Shown one piece after another: positions 7,288 to 14,716 of a stretch of DNA of 64,000 bases (position 1 is the first letter of the stretch; every line of letters begins with the position of its first letter). The notes beneath the pieces were generated by a model. It searched no databases, was not told the origin of the DNA, and saw only the letters and a program-made list of their open reading frames with translations. The position numbers and the translations under genes are program-made. This DNA comes from Brevibacillus composti (GTDB lineage Bacteria > Bacillota > Bacilli > Brevibacillales > Brevibacillaceae). Location of the stretch: NCBI RefSeq assembly GCF_016406105.1, contig NZ_CP066308.1:1337501-1401500 (forward strand), read 5' to 3'.

Positions 7288-7317
7288 GAATGAAAGGCTG
7301 GAGCTTCAGACATATTA
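7288..7317 (+). promoter_or_regulatory. SigG-type promoter of the SASP gene
   Basis: GAATG (7288-7292), 18-nt spacer, CATATTA (7311-7317). This fits the forespore SigG consensus well and lies 31 bp upstream of the spore-protein start codon. Confidence 0.75.
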
Positions 7318-7347
7318 AACTTACAACCAACGAGGAGGTGATTACAA

Positions 7348-7548
7348 ATGCCAAACAGCGGTTCCCGTAACAACCTTCTGGTACCTCAAGCCAACCAAGC
7401 TCTGGACCAATTGAAATATGAAATTGCTGCAGAGTTCGGTGTACAACTGGGTGCCGACACCACTTCCCGTCAAAACGGTTCTGTTGGGGGAGAAATCACC
7501 AAGCGTCTCGTTTCTTTCGCTGAGCAACAACTGGCTGGTCGCGGATAA
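7348..7548 (+). CDS. Small acid-soluble spore protein, alpha/beta type
   Basis: This 66-aa protein coats and protects spore DNA and is degraded at germination. It shows the family pattern: [25 protein letters not shown], a GPR-protease site region, then [21 protein letters not shown]. An ideal GAGGAGGTG ribosome site precedes ATG 7348. A SigG-type promoter lies upstream and a perfect terminator downstream, so it is a single-gene unit expressed in the forespore. Confidence 0.96.
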   Translation: MPNSGSRNNLLVPQANQALDQLKYEIAAEFGVQLGADTTSRQNGSVGGEITKRLVSFAEQQLAGRG

Positions 7549-7565
7549 CCGAATAGGTTGGATGT

Positions 7566-7599
7566 GGAAAGACACCCGAAACGGTGTCTTTCCTTTTTT
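7566..7599 (+). terminator. SASP gene terminator
   Basis: Perfect 11-bp stem GGAAAGACACC/GGTGTCTTTCC followed by six T. Confidence 0.92.
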
Positions 7600-7695
7600 G
7601 TTGCCAGCTGTAAAAAATATACAGACGTTTTTTGATAAGCGCGGGATTAAATAACTGTGCTTGGGTGATTCTATAGGTGCTAGGAGGTGAAGAAC

Positions 7696-7902
7696 ATGAC
7701 CGTTGCATCACAAGTCAAACAAACACTCGCCAGCTTGAAGGGCGCCCAAGCCAATCTGGAAACATTTGCCCTGAACACGCAAAACAAGCAGGCCAAGCAA
7801 CTGTATGCGGACGCCGCTAAGCAAACCCAGGCGATTGTGACCAACTTGCAGCAGCGCGTAACCGAGTTGGAAAATGAAGAGCCGCAGTACAAGGGTTTCT
7901 AA
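7696..7902 (+). CDS. DUF1657 small protein
   Basis: A 68-aa helical protein of the DUF1657 family, whose function is unknown. It starts at ATG 7696, with AGGAGGTG 7 nt upstream; an in-frame GTG at 7687 overlaps the ribosome site and is not used. The same domain recurs as the C-terminal tail of the next gene product. DUF1657 genes are typically found with DUF421/YetF and spoVAC-AD-AE in mobile spoVA operons linked to spore heat resistance and slow germination in Bacillus, and this locus has that order. A terminator-like hairpin separates it from the next gene. Confidence 0.88.
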   Translation: MTVASQVKQTLASLKGAQANLETFALNTQNKQAKQLYADAAKQTQAIVTNLQQRVTELENEEPQYKGF

Positions 7903-7913
7903 AAAGGAGTCAC

Positions 7914-7940
7914 GGAGAGAGGGCTTCTCTCTCCCTTTTT
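7914..7940 (+). terminator. Internal terminator or attenuator between DUF1657 and DUF421 genes
   Basis: GGAGAGAG (7914-7921), loop GGCTT, CTCTCTCC (7927-7934), then CTTTTT. It lies 11 bp after the DUF1657 stop and 26 bp before the next start. It would let the small protein be made in excess over the membrane proteins. Confidence 0.8.
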
Positions 7941-7966
7941 CAGTACATCAGCAGGAGGGTTCTCAA

Positions 7967-8827
7967 TTGCCCGATTGGTTGCATATCGCCTTACGCTCAT
8001 TAGGGGCAGTCGCTTATCTGTTTATCCTGACCAAGATGATTGGCAAAAGACAGATCAAGCAGTTGACGTACATTGAATACATCGTCGGGATCACGATCGG
8101 TTCGATCGCCGCCTATATGGCGACAGAGATGGACGGCCCGGTATACCACAGCCTGATCGCCATGGCGGTGTTTGCCCTGGTGCCGTACGCCTTCGATTGG
8201 CTGGCGTTGAAGAGCAAGACCCTGCGGGACTTCTTCCAGGGGAAATCGACTGTATTGATCAAAGACGGCAAGATATTGGAAGACAACTTAAAAAAAGAGC
8301 GCTTGACCAATGAAGACTTGTTGGAGCAGCTGCGCATCAAGAATGTCTTTCGCCTGGCTGACGTGGAATTCGCCTGCATGGAGACCAATGGGGAACTGAG
8401 CGTGCTGCTGAAGTCCCAGCACCAGACCGTGACACCGCAGCATCTGAATCTCCATGTAGCTCCTGCGGAAGAACCGCAGGCTGTGATTCTGGATGGCGTC
8501 ATTATGGATGAGCCGCTTTCGACGCTCGGGCTGAATCGCCAATGGGTGCGGATGGAGCTGGAAAAAGCGGGCGTCGCCTTGGAGAATGTCTATTTTGGAC
8601 AGGTGGACAGGGCAGGTCAACTCTACCTCGATTTGTACGACGACAAGCTGAAGGTGGCCGAGCCGCAGGCTTTGAAATTAACCTGGGCGCAGTTAAAAAA
8701 ATGCCAGGCCGATCTCGAGCTGTTTTCGCTCTCTACCAAAAATGAGCAGCAAAAGCGGATGTACCAGCGAGATGCGGAACTGCTGCAAAAAGTGTTAAAC
8801 CAAGTGATGCCGCTCTTGACGAAATAA
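7967..8827 (+). CDS. DUF421 (YetF-type) membrane protein fused to a DUF1657 domain
   Basis: This protein is 286 aa from TTG 7967. The start is supported by CAGGAGGG 6 nt upstream and by the terminator that occupies the longer frame. Residues 1-80 hold about three membrane helices. The DUF421 soluble domain follows (STVLIKDGKILEDNLKKERL and onward, about 90-200). The last 50 residues (LTWAQLKKCQADLELFSLST...) closely match the neighbouring stand-alone DUF1657 protein. YetF-type proteins sit in the inner membrane. Linkage to spoVAC-AD-AE places this one in the spore inner membrane, affecting Ca-dipicolinate movement or germination (inference). Confidence 0.85.
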   Translation: MPDWLHIALRSLGAVAYLFILTKMIGKRQIKQLTYIEYIVGITIGSIAAYMATEMDGPVYHSLIAMAVFALVPYAFDWLALKSKTLRDFFQGKSTVLIKDGKILEDNLKKERLTNEDLLEQLRIKNVFRLADVEFACMETNGELSVLLKSQHQTVTPQHLNLHVAPAEEPQAVILDGVIMDEPLSTLGLNRQWVRMELEKAGVALENVYFGQVDRAGQLYLDLYDDKLKVAEPQALKLTWAQLKKCQADLELFSLSTKNEQQKRMYQRDAELLQKVLNQVMPLLTK

Positions 8828-8843
8828 GAAAGGAGGCAGGGTG

Positions 8844-9317
8844 ATGGCAGATCAAAAAAAGAAGAAGCTGACCCTGGCACAGCAGCAGTATCAACAACTG
8901 GCCAAACGCCACGAGCCGCCCCGCCCGCTGCTGCGCAATTTTGTCCGGGCTTTTTTGGTGGGAGGCGTGATTTGTTTGATCGGACAAGGGATTCAAGAGA
9001 TGTTTATTCGTTATTTTGACTTTACGGAAAAGACTGCAGCAGCCCCTACCGTCGCCGTCTTAATCTTCCTTTCCGCTCTCCTGACCGGGCTGGGCGTGTA
9101 CGACAGAATCGCCCAATGGGCAGGGGCGGGCACCAGTGTGCCCGTGACGGGATTCGCCAATTCGATCACGTCGGCCGCGATTGAGCATCGCAGCGAAGGT
9201 TTTGTCCTCGGCGTAGGCGGAAACATGTTCAAGCTGGCAGGCTCTGTGATCGTCTTTGGCGTGTTTGCCGCCTTTGTGGTAGGGATCGTGAAAACACTGT
9301 TCAAGATGGGAGGCTAA
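8844..9317 (+). CDS. spoVAC: Stage V sporulation protein AC
   Basis: A 157-aa membrane protein of the SpoVA channel, which moves Ca2+-dipicolinate into the forespore and out at germination. SpoVAC is the membrane-spanning, mechanosensitive component. The basic N-terminus is followed by VRAFLVGGVICLIGQGIQE and three further helices, with the AQWAGAGTSVPVTGFANS segment characteristic of SpoVAC/SpoVAE. AGGAGG lies 7 nt before ATG 8844. The next gene, spoVAD, begins 4 bp after the stop. It is homologous in its core to the product of the third gene, spoVAE. Confidence 0.95.
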   Translation: MADQKKKKLTLAQQQYQQLAKRHEPPRPLLRNFVRAFLVGGVICLIGQGIQEMFIRYFDFTEKTAAAPTVAVLIFLSALLTGLGVYDRIAQWAGAGTSVPVTGFANSITSAAIEHRSEGFVLGVGGNMFKLAGSVIVFGVFAAFVVGIVKTLFKMGG

Positions 9318-9320
9318 ACC

Positions 9321-10340
9321 ATGCGGCAAGGTTATCAATCATGGGTGTTTCCTTCCAAACCGGTCATTCTGGCCTCCTCTGCCATCGGCGGCCCGTTTGA
9401 GGCGAAGGGACCGCTGGGTGAAGATTTTGACATTACCCATGGGGATTTGATGATCGGGCAAGACAGCTGGGAAAAGGCCGAGAAGGTGCTGCTGGAGGAA
9501 GCCTGCGACAAGGCTCTGGAGAAAGCCGGGCTGCAGCGGGAACAGATCCACGTCTTATTGGCGGGAGATCTGATGAACCAGATCATCACTTCCAGCTTCT
9601 CGGCACGGACACTGGGCATCCCGTATCTGGGCCTGTTCGGGGCCTGTTCGACGGCGATGGAGGGACTAGCTCTGGGGGCATTGCTGGTAGAAAGCGGCGC
9701 CAGCGATTACGTCATCGCGGCGACAGGCAGCCACAACGGGGCAGCCGAAAAGCAGTACCGCTATCCCACCGAGTACGGGGGACAAAAGCCGCCGACTGCT
9801 CAGTGGACGGTGACGGGAGCGGGTGCGGCGGTGATCGGCAAACAGGGCAGCGGACTGCAAATTACGGCCGCGACAATCGGCAAAATCGTCGATATGGGGC
9901 TGAGCGATCCCTTTAACATGGGGGCGGCCATGGCGCCCGCGGCGCTTTCCACCATCGAGACGCATTTCCGCGATTTGCAGCTTCCGCACGATCATTATGA
10001 TCTGGTGGTTACCGGAGATTTGGGGAAAGTGGGCCATGCGATCCTCTCGGAGCTGTTGCCCCAGCATCAGGTCGCCATTCCGCTCGAGCGGTACATCGAC
10101 TGCGGAAAGCTGGTCTACGGCGATCACCCGGCGGTCTGGTCAGGGGGCAGCGGCTGCGGATGCGTGGCAACGGTTACATACGGACATCTCTTCCGCAGGA
10201 TGAGGGCCGGCGAGTGGAAGCGGATCCTGGTGATTGCAACGGGAGCCCTGCTGTCGCCGATCTCCTATCAGCAAGGGGAGAGCATTCCCTGCATTGCGCA
10301 CGCGGTCGCGATCGAAGCACCGCCTGCAGAGGAGGGATAA
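9321..10340 (+). CDS. spoVAD: Stage V sporulation protein AD
   Basis: A 339-aa soluble protein with a thiolase/ketoacyl-synthase fold that binds dipicolinic acid and gates the SpoVA channel at the spore inner membrane. Recognisable segments are [20 protein letters not shown] at the start, [14 protein letters not shown] near residues 111-124 and [12 protein letters not shown] near 158-169, ending [14 protein letters not shown]. The length is usual for SpoVAD. The ribosome site GGGAGG overlaps the end of spoVAC, and spoVAE follows after 1 bp, so the three are one translational unit. Confidence 0.96.
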   Translation: MRQGYQSWVFPSKPVILASSAIGGPFEAKGPLGEDFDITHGDLMIGQDSWEKAEKVLLEEACDKALEKAGLQREQIHVLLAGDLMNQIITSSFSARTLGIPYLGLFGACSTAMEGLALGALLVESGASDYVIAATGSHNGAAEKQYRYPTEYGGQKPPTAQWTVTGAGAAVIGKQGSGLQITAATIGKIVDMGLSDPFNMGAAMAPAALSTIETHFRDLQLPHDHYDLVVTGDLGKVGHAILSELLPQHQVAIPLERYIDCGKLVYGDHPAVWSGGSGCGCVATVTYGHLFRRMRAGEWKRILVIATGALLSPISYQQGESIPCIAHAVAIEAPPAEEG

Positions 10341-10341
10341 C

Positions 10342-10692
10342 ATGACGTTTCTTTGGGCTTTTTTGGTGGGGGGAACGATTTGCCTGATCGGTCAGTTTCT
10401 CCTCGACGTCGTCAAGTTAACCCCCGCTCACACGATGTCTTCGATGGTGGTAGCCGGAGCCGTGCTGGATGGTTTGGGCCTATATGATCCGCTCATCCAT
10501 TTCGCCGGAGCAGGTGCCACGGTACCCATCACCAGCTTTGGCAATGCGCTGGTGCACGGGGCTATGGCGGAAGCAGAGCAGCATGGCTTGGTCGGCGTGA
10601 TTACAGGGATTTTTGAAGTGACCAGCGCGGGGATATCGTCCGCCATCGTGTTTGGCTTTTTTGCGGCGGTACTGTTCCGGCCGAAAGGGTAA
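10342..10692 (+). CDS. spoVAE: Stage V sporulation protein AE (SpoVAEb type)
   Basis: A 116-aa protein with three or four membrane helices and the signature [14 protein letters not shown] plus [23 protein letters not shown], matching the membrane partner of SpoVAC and SpoVAD. GGAGGG lies 7 nt before ATG 10342, inside the end of spoVAD. This set lacks spoVAA, AB and AF, so it is the compact AC-AD-AE form typical of accessory (mobile-type) spoVA operons rather than the full chromosomal operon. Confidence 0.94.
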   Translation: MTFLWAFLVGGTICLIGQFLLDVVKLTPAHTMSSMVVAGAVLDGLGLYDPLIHFAGAGATVPITSFGNALVHGAMAEAEQHGLVGVITGIFEVTSAGISSAIVFGFFAAVLFRPKG

Positions 10693-10782
10693 CAGGAACG
10701 TGCTGGCAGACATGCCAAAAAACTCGAATTGAACCGCTCTTCCTCACTCGATAAAATGGGTGTTTGAAGGAGGGGATTCAGC

Positions 10783-11424
10783 TTGTTTTCACAAAAAAGA
10801 GGAATTACCTTGATGTTGCTGCTTCTGGTCGCAAGCCTGCTGGCGGCTCCGGCTTCCGCGGCTCCCTTGCTCAAGCCGGGCAGCCAGGGCGGCGACGTAT
10901 GGGATTTGCAATATCGCCTGCAGGTACTCGGAATGTACCAGGCTCCTTTGGATGGCATCTATGGGACGAAAACAAAACAAGCCGTCCGCAAATTCCAGGC
11001 AAAGTACGGAATGCCGGCAGACGGGGTGGCAGGGAAGCATACATGGCGCACGCTCAAAAGGGTTTCGGTGAACCGCTCCGAAATGCAGTTGCTGGCCCAA
11101 CTGGTCTATTCGGAGGCGAGAGGGGAGCCTTACGTCGGGCAGGTAGCCGTGGCAGCAGTCGCGATGAACCGTTTGCGTTCCAGCGATTTTCCCAATAGCA
11201 TCGCAGGGGTCATCTTTCAACCCTACGCATTTACGGCAGTGGATGACGGCCAGTTCTGGCTGACGCCAGGTAAGACCGCCTACCGTGCGGCCTATGAAGC
11301 GGTGCGGGGCTGGGACCCAACCGGCAACGCCTTGTACTACTTTAATCCGCACACGGCCACGTCCAAATGGATTTGGTCCAGGCCGCAGATCAAAAAGATC
11401 GGCAAGCATATTTTCGCCAAATAA
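10783..11424 (+). CDS. sleB: Spore cortex-lytic enzyme (lytic transglycosylase)
   Basis: This 213-aa secreted enzyme cleaves muramic-delta-lactam-containing cortex peptidoglycan during germination. It has a signal peptide (cut after ASAAP, about residue 27), a peptidoglycan-binding repeat at 30-85 (GSQGGDVWDLQYRLQVLGMY...), and a SleB/CwlJ hydrolase domain at 95-213 containing LVYSEARGEPYVGQVAVAAV with the catalytic Glu, and ALYYFNPHTATSKW. The start is TTG 10783 with AAGGAGGGG upstream. No ypeB gene follows, which is unusual because ypeB normally accompanies sleB and protects SleB. A sigma-A-like promoter (TTGAAC, 17 nt, TAAAAT) is readable upstream. Confidence 0.93.
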   Translation: MFSQKRGITLMLLLLVASLLAAPASAAPLLKPGSQGGDVWDLQYRLQVLGMYQAPLDGIYGTKTKQAVRKFQAKYGMPADGVAGKHTWRTLKRVSVNRSEMQLLAQLVYSEARGEPYVGQVAVAAVAMNRLRSSDFPNSIAGVIFQPYAFTAVDDGQFWLTPGKTAYRAAYEAVRGWDPTGNALYYFNPHTATSKWIWSRPQIKKIGKHIFAK

Positions 11425-11472
11425 CGAAACACGATGGGAAGCCAGTGACAGCAAACGGAGCGATTGCCAACG

Positions 11473-12132
11473 ATGAAAGCATTAGTATCTGTTCTGTCAA
11501 TGATTCTTATGCTCATCCTCCCGCTGTCCGCGGTGCATGCGGAGCAAAGGGATGAGCCTGTCTACGTGTATATCAACCTATGGCAAAACAAACTGTATCT
11601 GAAAACAGAAGCAGGTGAAGAGCTCGCCAGCTACAAGATCGCCCCCGGCGCCGTCGATACGCCTTCCCCCGTGGGCTCCTTTCAGATCAATCAAAAAGCG
11701 CTCAACTGGGGCGGCGGATTTGGCTCGCGCTGGCTCGGGATCAATGTAGAGTGGGGGACGTACGGCATTCACGGCACCAACCGGCCGGAGTTTATTGGCC
11801 GCTACGTCAGCCACGGCTGCTTTCGCATGAAAAATCGGGATATCGAGAAACTGTATCCGCAGGTGAAGGTAGGGACCAAGGTCATCATCGACGGCCCGAT
11901 CATGGGACATGAGCGACTCACGTATCGGATTTTGGTCCCCGGGTCACGAGGCGCACTGGTCAAACTGGTGCAAAATCGGCTGAAGGCAGCCGGCTATTAC
12001 CACGGCCGGGTGAATGGCCAATTTGACAAGCAGACGGAGCGGGCGGTCTATCGGTTTCAAAAAAGCGAAGGGCTCCCGGTGACAGGGCAGATCGGTCTAG
12101 AAGACATGCTTTATTTGGGGATTGTAGAATAG
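11473..12132 (+). CDS. Secreted L,D-transpeptidase with peptidoglycan-binding domain
   Basis: This 219-aa protein has a signal peptide (cut near VHAEQ), then a YkuD catalytic domain. The active site is HGTNRPEFIGRYVSHGCFRM (about residues 98-117, with catalytic Cys in SHGC). A C-terminal peptidoglycan-binding repeat follows (about 155-215, LVKLVQNRLKAAGYYHGRVN...). It would form 3-3 crosslinks in wall or cortex peptidoglycan. It lies just after sleB and before an SLH/3D protein, so a role in spore or sporangium wall remodelling is likely. The start is ATG 11473; TTG 11464 is possible because GGAG is placed between the two options. Confidence 0.9.
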   Translation: MKALVSVLSMILMLILPLSAVHAEQRDEPVYVYINLWQNKLYLKTEAGEELASYKIAPGAVDTPSPVGSFQINQKALNWGGGFGSRWLGINVEWGTYGIHGTNRPEFIGRYVSHGCFRMKNRDIEKLYPQVKVGTKVIIDGPIMGHERLTYRILVPGSRGALVKLVQNRLKAAGYYHGRVNGQFDKQTERAVYRFQKSEGLPVTGQIGLEDMLYLGIVE

Positions 12133-12175
12133 GCGTCCGGCTGTGCTTTCAATTTGCAGCGAGGACGCCCTTTTT
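12132..12175 (+). terminator. Terminator after the L,D-transpeptidase gene
   Basis: GGCGTCC...GGACGCC (12132-12138/12163-12169) with an inner GCTG/CAGC stem, then CTTTTT. Confidence 0.8.
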
Positions 12176-12198
12176 ATGGGATTTCCAAGGATTGAGGG

Positions 12199-12226
12199 TT
12201 GTTTTCTGAATATTTTCCATTAGAAT
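12199..12226 (+). promoter_or_regulatory. Sigma-A-like promoter of the SLH/3D gene
   Basis: TTGTTT (12199-12204), 16-nt spacer, TAGAAT (12221-12226), 40 bp upstream of the start codon. Confidence 0.5.
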
Positions 12227-12266
12227 AGTACAAGAGATTTCCAGCTATTCCTACAGGAGGTTGATG

Positions 12267-13229
12267 ATGAAAAAGATGCTGATTCTAGCCTCGCTGGCTG
12301 CCGTCATGATGACAGGCGCGCCGGTGGCGGAGGCAGAGACGATGCGAGAACCTGCAACATTCACAGATGTAGCCGGACACTGGGCAGAAAAAGAAATTCA
12401 AGAATTGTACATAGCAGAAGCAATCAGCAGTTCCCCCGCTTTTCGGCCTGATGACCAGGTCACCAAAGCAGAGCTGATCACCATGTTTGTCAAAGCGAAA
12501 AAGCTGCAGCCGAGCACAGGCAGCTCCCCTTTTGCCGACGTCCATTCGGATGACTGGCTGGCTCCTTACGCCTTGACAGCGTACCGGCTGGGCATCATCG
12601 ACGGAGAGTGGGTGGAGGGAAAGCTTTATTTTCACCCGAATCAGCCTGTTCAGCGGGAAGAGATGGTCACGATGCTGATCCGCGCCAAAGGGGACAGCGG
12701 CAAAGTGAATGCCCTGCCGTGGTCGACAGCGATCCAGACCCTGCAGACCTACCCGGATGGCAGCAGCATCGAAAAGCCTTATCAGCGCAGCTTTGCCTAT
12801 GCATTGCAAAACCAGGTGGTCAGTCCGTATGAAAACGGTCAACTCCAGCCGGAGCATGCCATCACGCGTGCAGAGGCTGCTACCTATACCGCCTTGCATT
12901 TACTTAAAAAGACAGACGAGCAGAGGACCCCCGCAGGCCTTTCCTTCAACCAGAAACTGACGGTGGAAACGACTGCCTACACCCATCCGGAAAACAAGGC
13001 AGAGGCCTTGTCGTATCTGGAGCTACCGCTTCGCGTCGGCATTGTCGCGGTCGATCCCGAGGTAATTCCGCTGGGCAGCCATCTGTTTATCGAAGGGTAT
13101 GGCTATGCCATTGCGGCGGACATCGGCAGTGCAGTCAAAGCGGAGAAAGTGGACCTTTTCTTCGCTTCCCGAGCAGAAGCGCTGCAGCATGGCATCAAAA
13201 AAGGCGTCACGGTTTACGTGCTCGATTGA
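12267..13229 (+). CDS. S-layer-homology protein with C-terminal 3D (resuscitation-type) domain
   Basis: This 320-aa secreted protein has a signal peptide (about 1-25), three SLH repeats (about 28-215; FTDVAGHWAEKEI, FADVHSDDWLAPYA and a degenerate third) that bind secondary cell-wall polymer, and a C-terminal 3D domain at about 225-320. The 3D region (VETTAYTH... VAVDPEVIPLGSHLFIEGYG) matches the fold shared with MltA-type lytic transglycosylases and YabE/YocH. The usual DTG and ID acidic motif reads DIG...VD, so the second residue of the triad context differs. It is probably a wall-anchored muralytic enzyme. AGGAGG precedes ATG 12267; upstream TTG and ATG codons are too close to it. Confidence 0.85.
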   Translation: MKKMLILASLAAVMMTGAPVAEAETMREPATFTDVAGHWAEKEIQELYIAEAISSSPAFRPDDQVTKAELITMFVKAKKLQPSTGSSPFADVHSDDWLAPYALTAYRLGIIDGEWVEGKLYFHPNQPVQREEMVTMLIRAKGDSGKVNALPWSTAIQTLQTYPDGSSIEKPYQRSFAYALQNQVVSPYENGQLQPEHAITRAEAATYTALHLLKKTDEQRTPAGLSFNQKLTVETTAYTHPENKAEALSYLELPLRVGIVAVDPEVIPLGSHLFIEGYGYAIAADIGSAVKAEKVDLFFASRAEALQHGIKKGVTVYVLD

Positions 13230-13255
13230 TGTAATCGCTTCAGCCAACATATTTT

Positions 13256-13300
13256 CCCATCCTTTCGCTCACACTAAGGGCGGAAAGGATGGGATTTTTT
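13256..13300 (+). terminator. Terminator overlapping the next start codon
   Basis: CCCATCCTTT/AAAGGATGGG (13256-13265/13284-13293) with inner GC pairs, then ATTTTTT. The ytfI-like start codon (13299) lies in the T-run, and the 3' arm of the stem contains the only candidate ribosome site, so reading the hairpin and starting translation are mutually exclusive. Confidence 0.75.
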
Positions 13301-13967
13301 GTTGGGCTGGTGGATACTTTTTGCTATTTTTCTGATCATGGTTTTCATTGTCATGACCCCGGTGCGGATATCCGTCTATTACGGCAGGGTAGGCGATAAC
13401 GATCATCTGGTGATGGAAGTCTCAGCCTGGTTTCGCATTATCCGGCGAAAATTCGAGCTGCCGGTGATGACCCTGCAAAAAACAGACAAGGGTCCAGAAC
13501 TGCGGGCTAAAGTCGAGACGGTCGATCAACAGACGAAGAGGGATGAACGCGTAAAAGGCGTGGACCAAAAACAACTGCAAAAATGGAAGAAAAACTATCA
13601 AAAACTGCTGAAACGTTTTCACGACTTTCAACCGATCATCCAGAAATTTCTCAAACAGGTGCGCTGCCAACGGTTAGAGTGGCACACCGTGCTGGGGGCG
13701 GGGGATGCTGCGGAAACGGGGGCGATACTGGGTGTCATCTGGGGGGTAAAAAGCATCATCGTCTCTTTGTTTTCCCATGCCATCTCGCTGCGCAGCATGC
13801 CGCGGCTTAGCGTTCAGCCTGTGTGGAACCAGATGGTCATCCGCACACAGGCTCGCATCATTCTTCATTTTCGGCTGGGCCATGCGCTGCTGACCGGAAT
13901 ACGTTTGCTGGTCAGACTGCGCCAAAAGCCGAAACCTCAATGGAAAACCACTCCTTCAGGAGCCTAG
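13299..13967 (+). CDS. ytfI: DUF2953 protein (YtfI-like)
   Basis: This 222-aa protein has an N-terminal membrane anchor (WWILFAIFLIMVFIVMTPV), a charged middle (about 60-110) and a C-terminal half with the DUF2953 pattern LEWHTVLGAGDAAETGAILGVIWGVKS. Function is unknown, but ytfI precedes ytfJ (gerW) in Bacillus and both are made in sporulation; the same pair is present here. The start is TTG 13299 or 13302, behind AAAGGATGGG, which is also the terminator's 3' arm. Confidence 0.85.
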   Translation: MLGWWILFAIFLIMVFIVMTPVRISVYYGRVGDNDHLVMEVSAWFRIIRRKFELPVMTLQKTDKGPELRAKVETVDQQTKRDERVKGVDQKQLQKWKKNYQKLLKRFHDFQPIIQKFLKQVRCQRLEWHTVLGAGDAAETGAILGVIWGVKSIIVSLFSHAISLRSMPRLSVQPVWNQMVIRTQARIILHFRLGHALLTGIRLLVRLRQKPKPQWKTTPSGA

Positions 13968-14067
13968 GCGGGCGTGTACATGTCCGGTAGCGGTTTGGGG
14001 CAGGATAACTAATGCTAAAGCAACCAAGCAAACAGCCATTTCACCCAGGTGAAGGAGGAACAGAACA

Positions 14068-14526
14068 ATGGCAGACCATCCCATTCAGGGTTTAATGAGA
14101 ACCGCTATGGAAAACATCAAGCAAATGGTGGATGTCAATACGATTATCGGCGATCCGGTGGAAACGCCGGACGGCAGCGTAATTTTGCCCATCTCCAAGG
14201 TGGGGTTTGGCTTTGCGGCGGGGGGAAGCGAGTTCCAGTTTGAAAAGGATCATCCGGGTGTAATCGGCCATCCGTTTGGCGGTGGTAGCGGCGGCGGTGT
14301 CTCCATAACGCCTGTCGCGTTCCTGGTCGTGGGCAAACAGGGCATCCGTTCGATTCCGCTGGAAAACTCCACGCATTTGTACGACCGCATTTTGGACACC
14401 GTACCGCAATTTGTGGAGAAAATGCAAGGGATGTTCGGGAAAAAGGAAGAGCCGACCGTCTCCTCCACCACGCTGGTGACCAATGTGGATGAGCATGATC
14501 TGGAAGAACTGATCCAGCGCAGCTGA
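14068..14526 (+). CDS. ytfJ: GerW family sporulation protein YtfJ
   Basis: A 152-aa soluble protein of the GerW/YtfJ family, needed for normal germination with certain nutrients in Bacillus. It shows MRTAMENIKQMVDVNTIIGDPVETP-type opening, SKVGFGFAAGGSEF at about 47-60, a Gly-rich stretch GHPFGGGSGGGVSITPVAFLV at about 68-88, and a degenerate acidic tail. GAAGGAGG lies before ATG 14068. A bidirectional terminator follows. Confidence 0.93.
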   Translation: MADHPIQGLMRTAMENIKQMVDVNTIIGDPVETPDGSVILPISKVGFGFAAGGSEFQFEKDHPGVIGHPFGGGSGGGVSITPVAFLVVGKQGIRSIPLENSTHLYDRILDTVPQFVEKMQGMFGKKEEPTVSSTTLVTNVDEHDLEELIQRS

Positions 14527-14581
14527 GAAGTTCCGCACGCCAAGTCTTGAGGCAATTGCATTCGGCATAGATGGGTGGAAT

Positions 14582-14622
14582 AAAAAAACAGGTACGTCCA
14601 CAAGGGGCATACCTGTTTTTTG
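14582..14622. terminator. Bidirectional terminator between ytfJ and the FliD-like gene
   Basis: AAAAAACAGGTA/TACCTGTTTTTT around a 15-nt loop. The A- and T-runs on both sides serve both convergent genes. Confidence 0.85.
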
Positions 14623-14716
14623 TCTGCCTGCCGCGTCGCTACACCTCGTGTAACAGCCGCGCGACTCCGTACGAAAACACAGTCTCCCGCGTGTCATGGC
14701 CGCGCGCAGCATTTCC

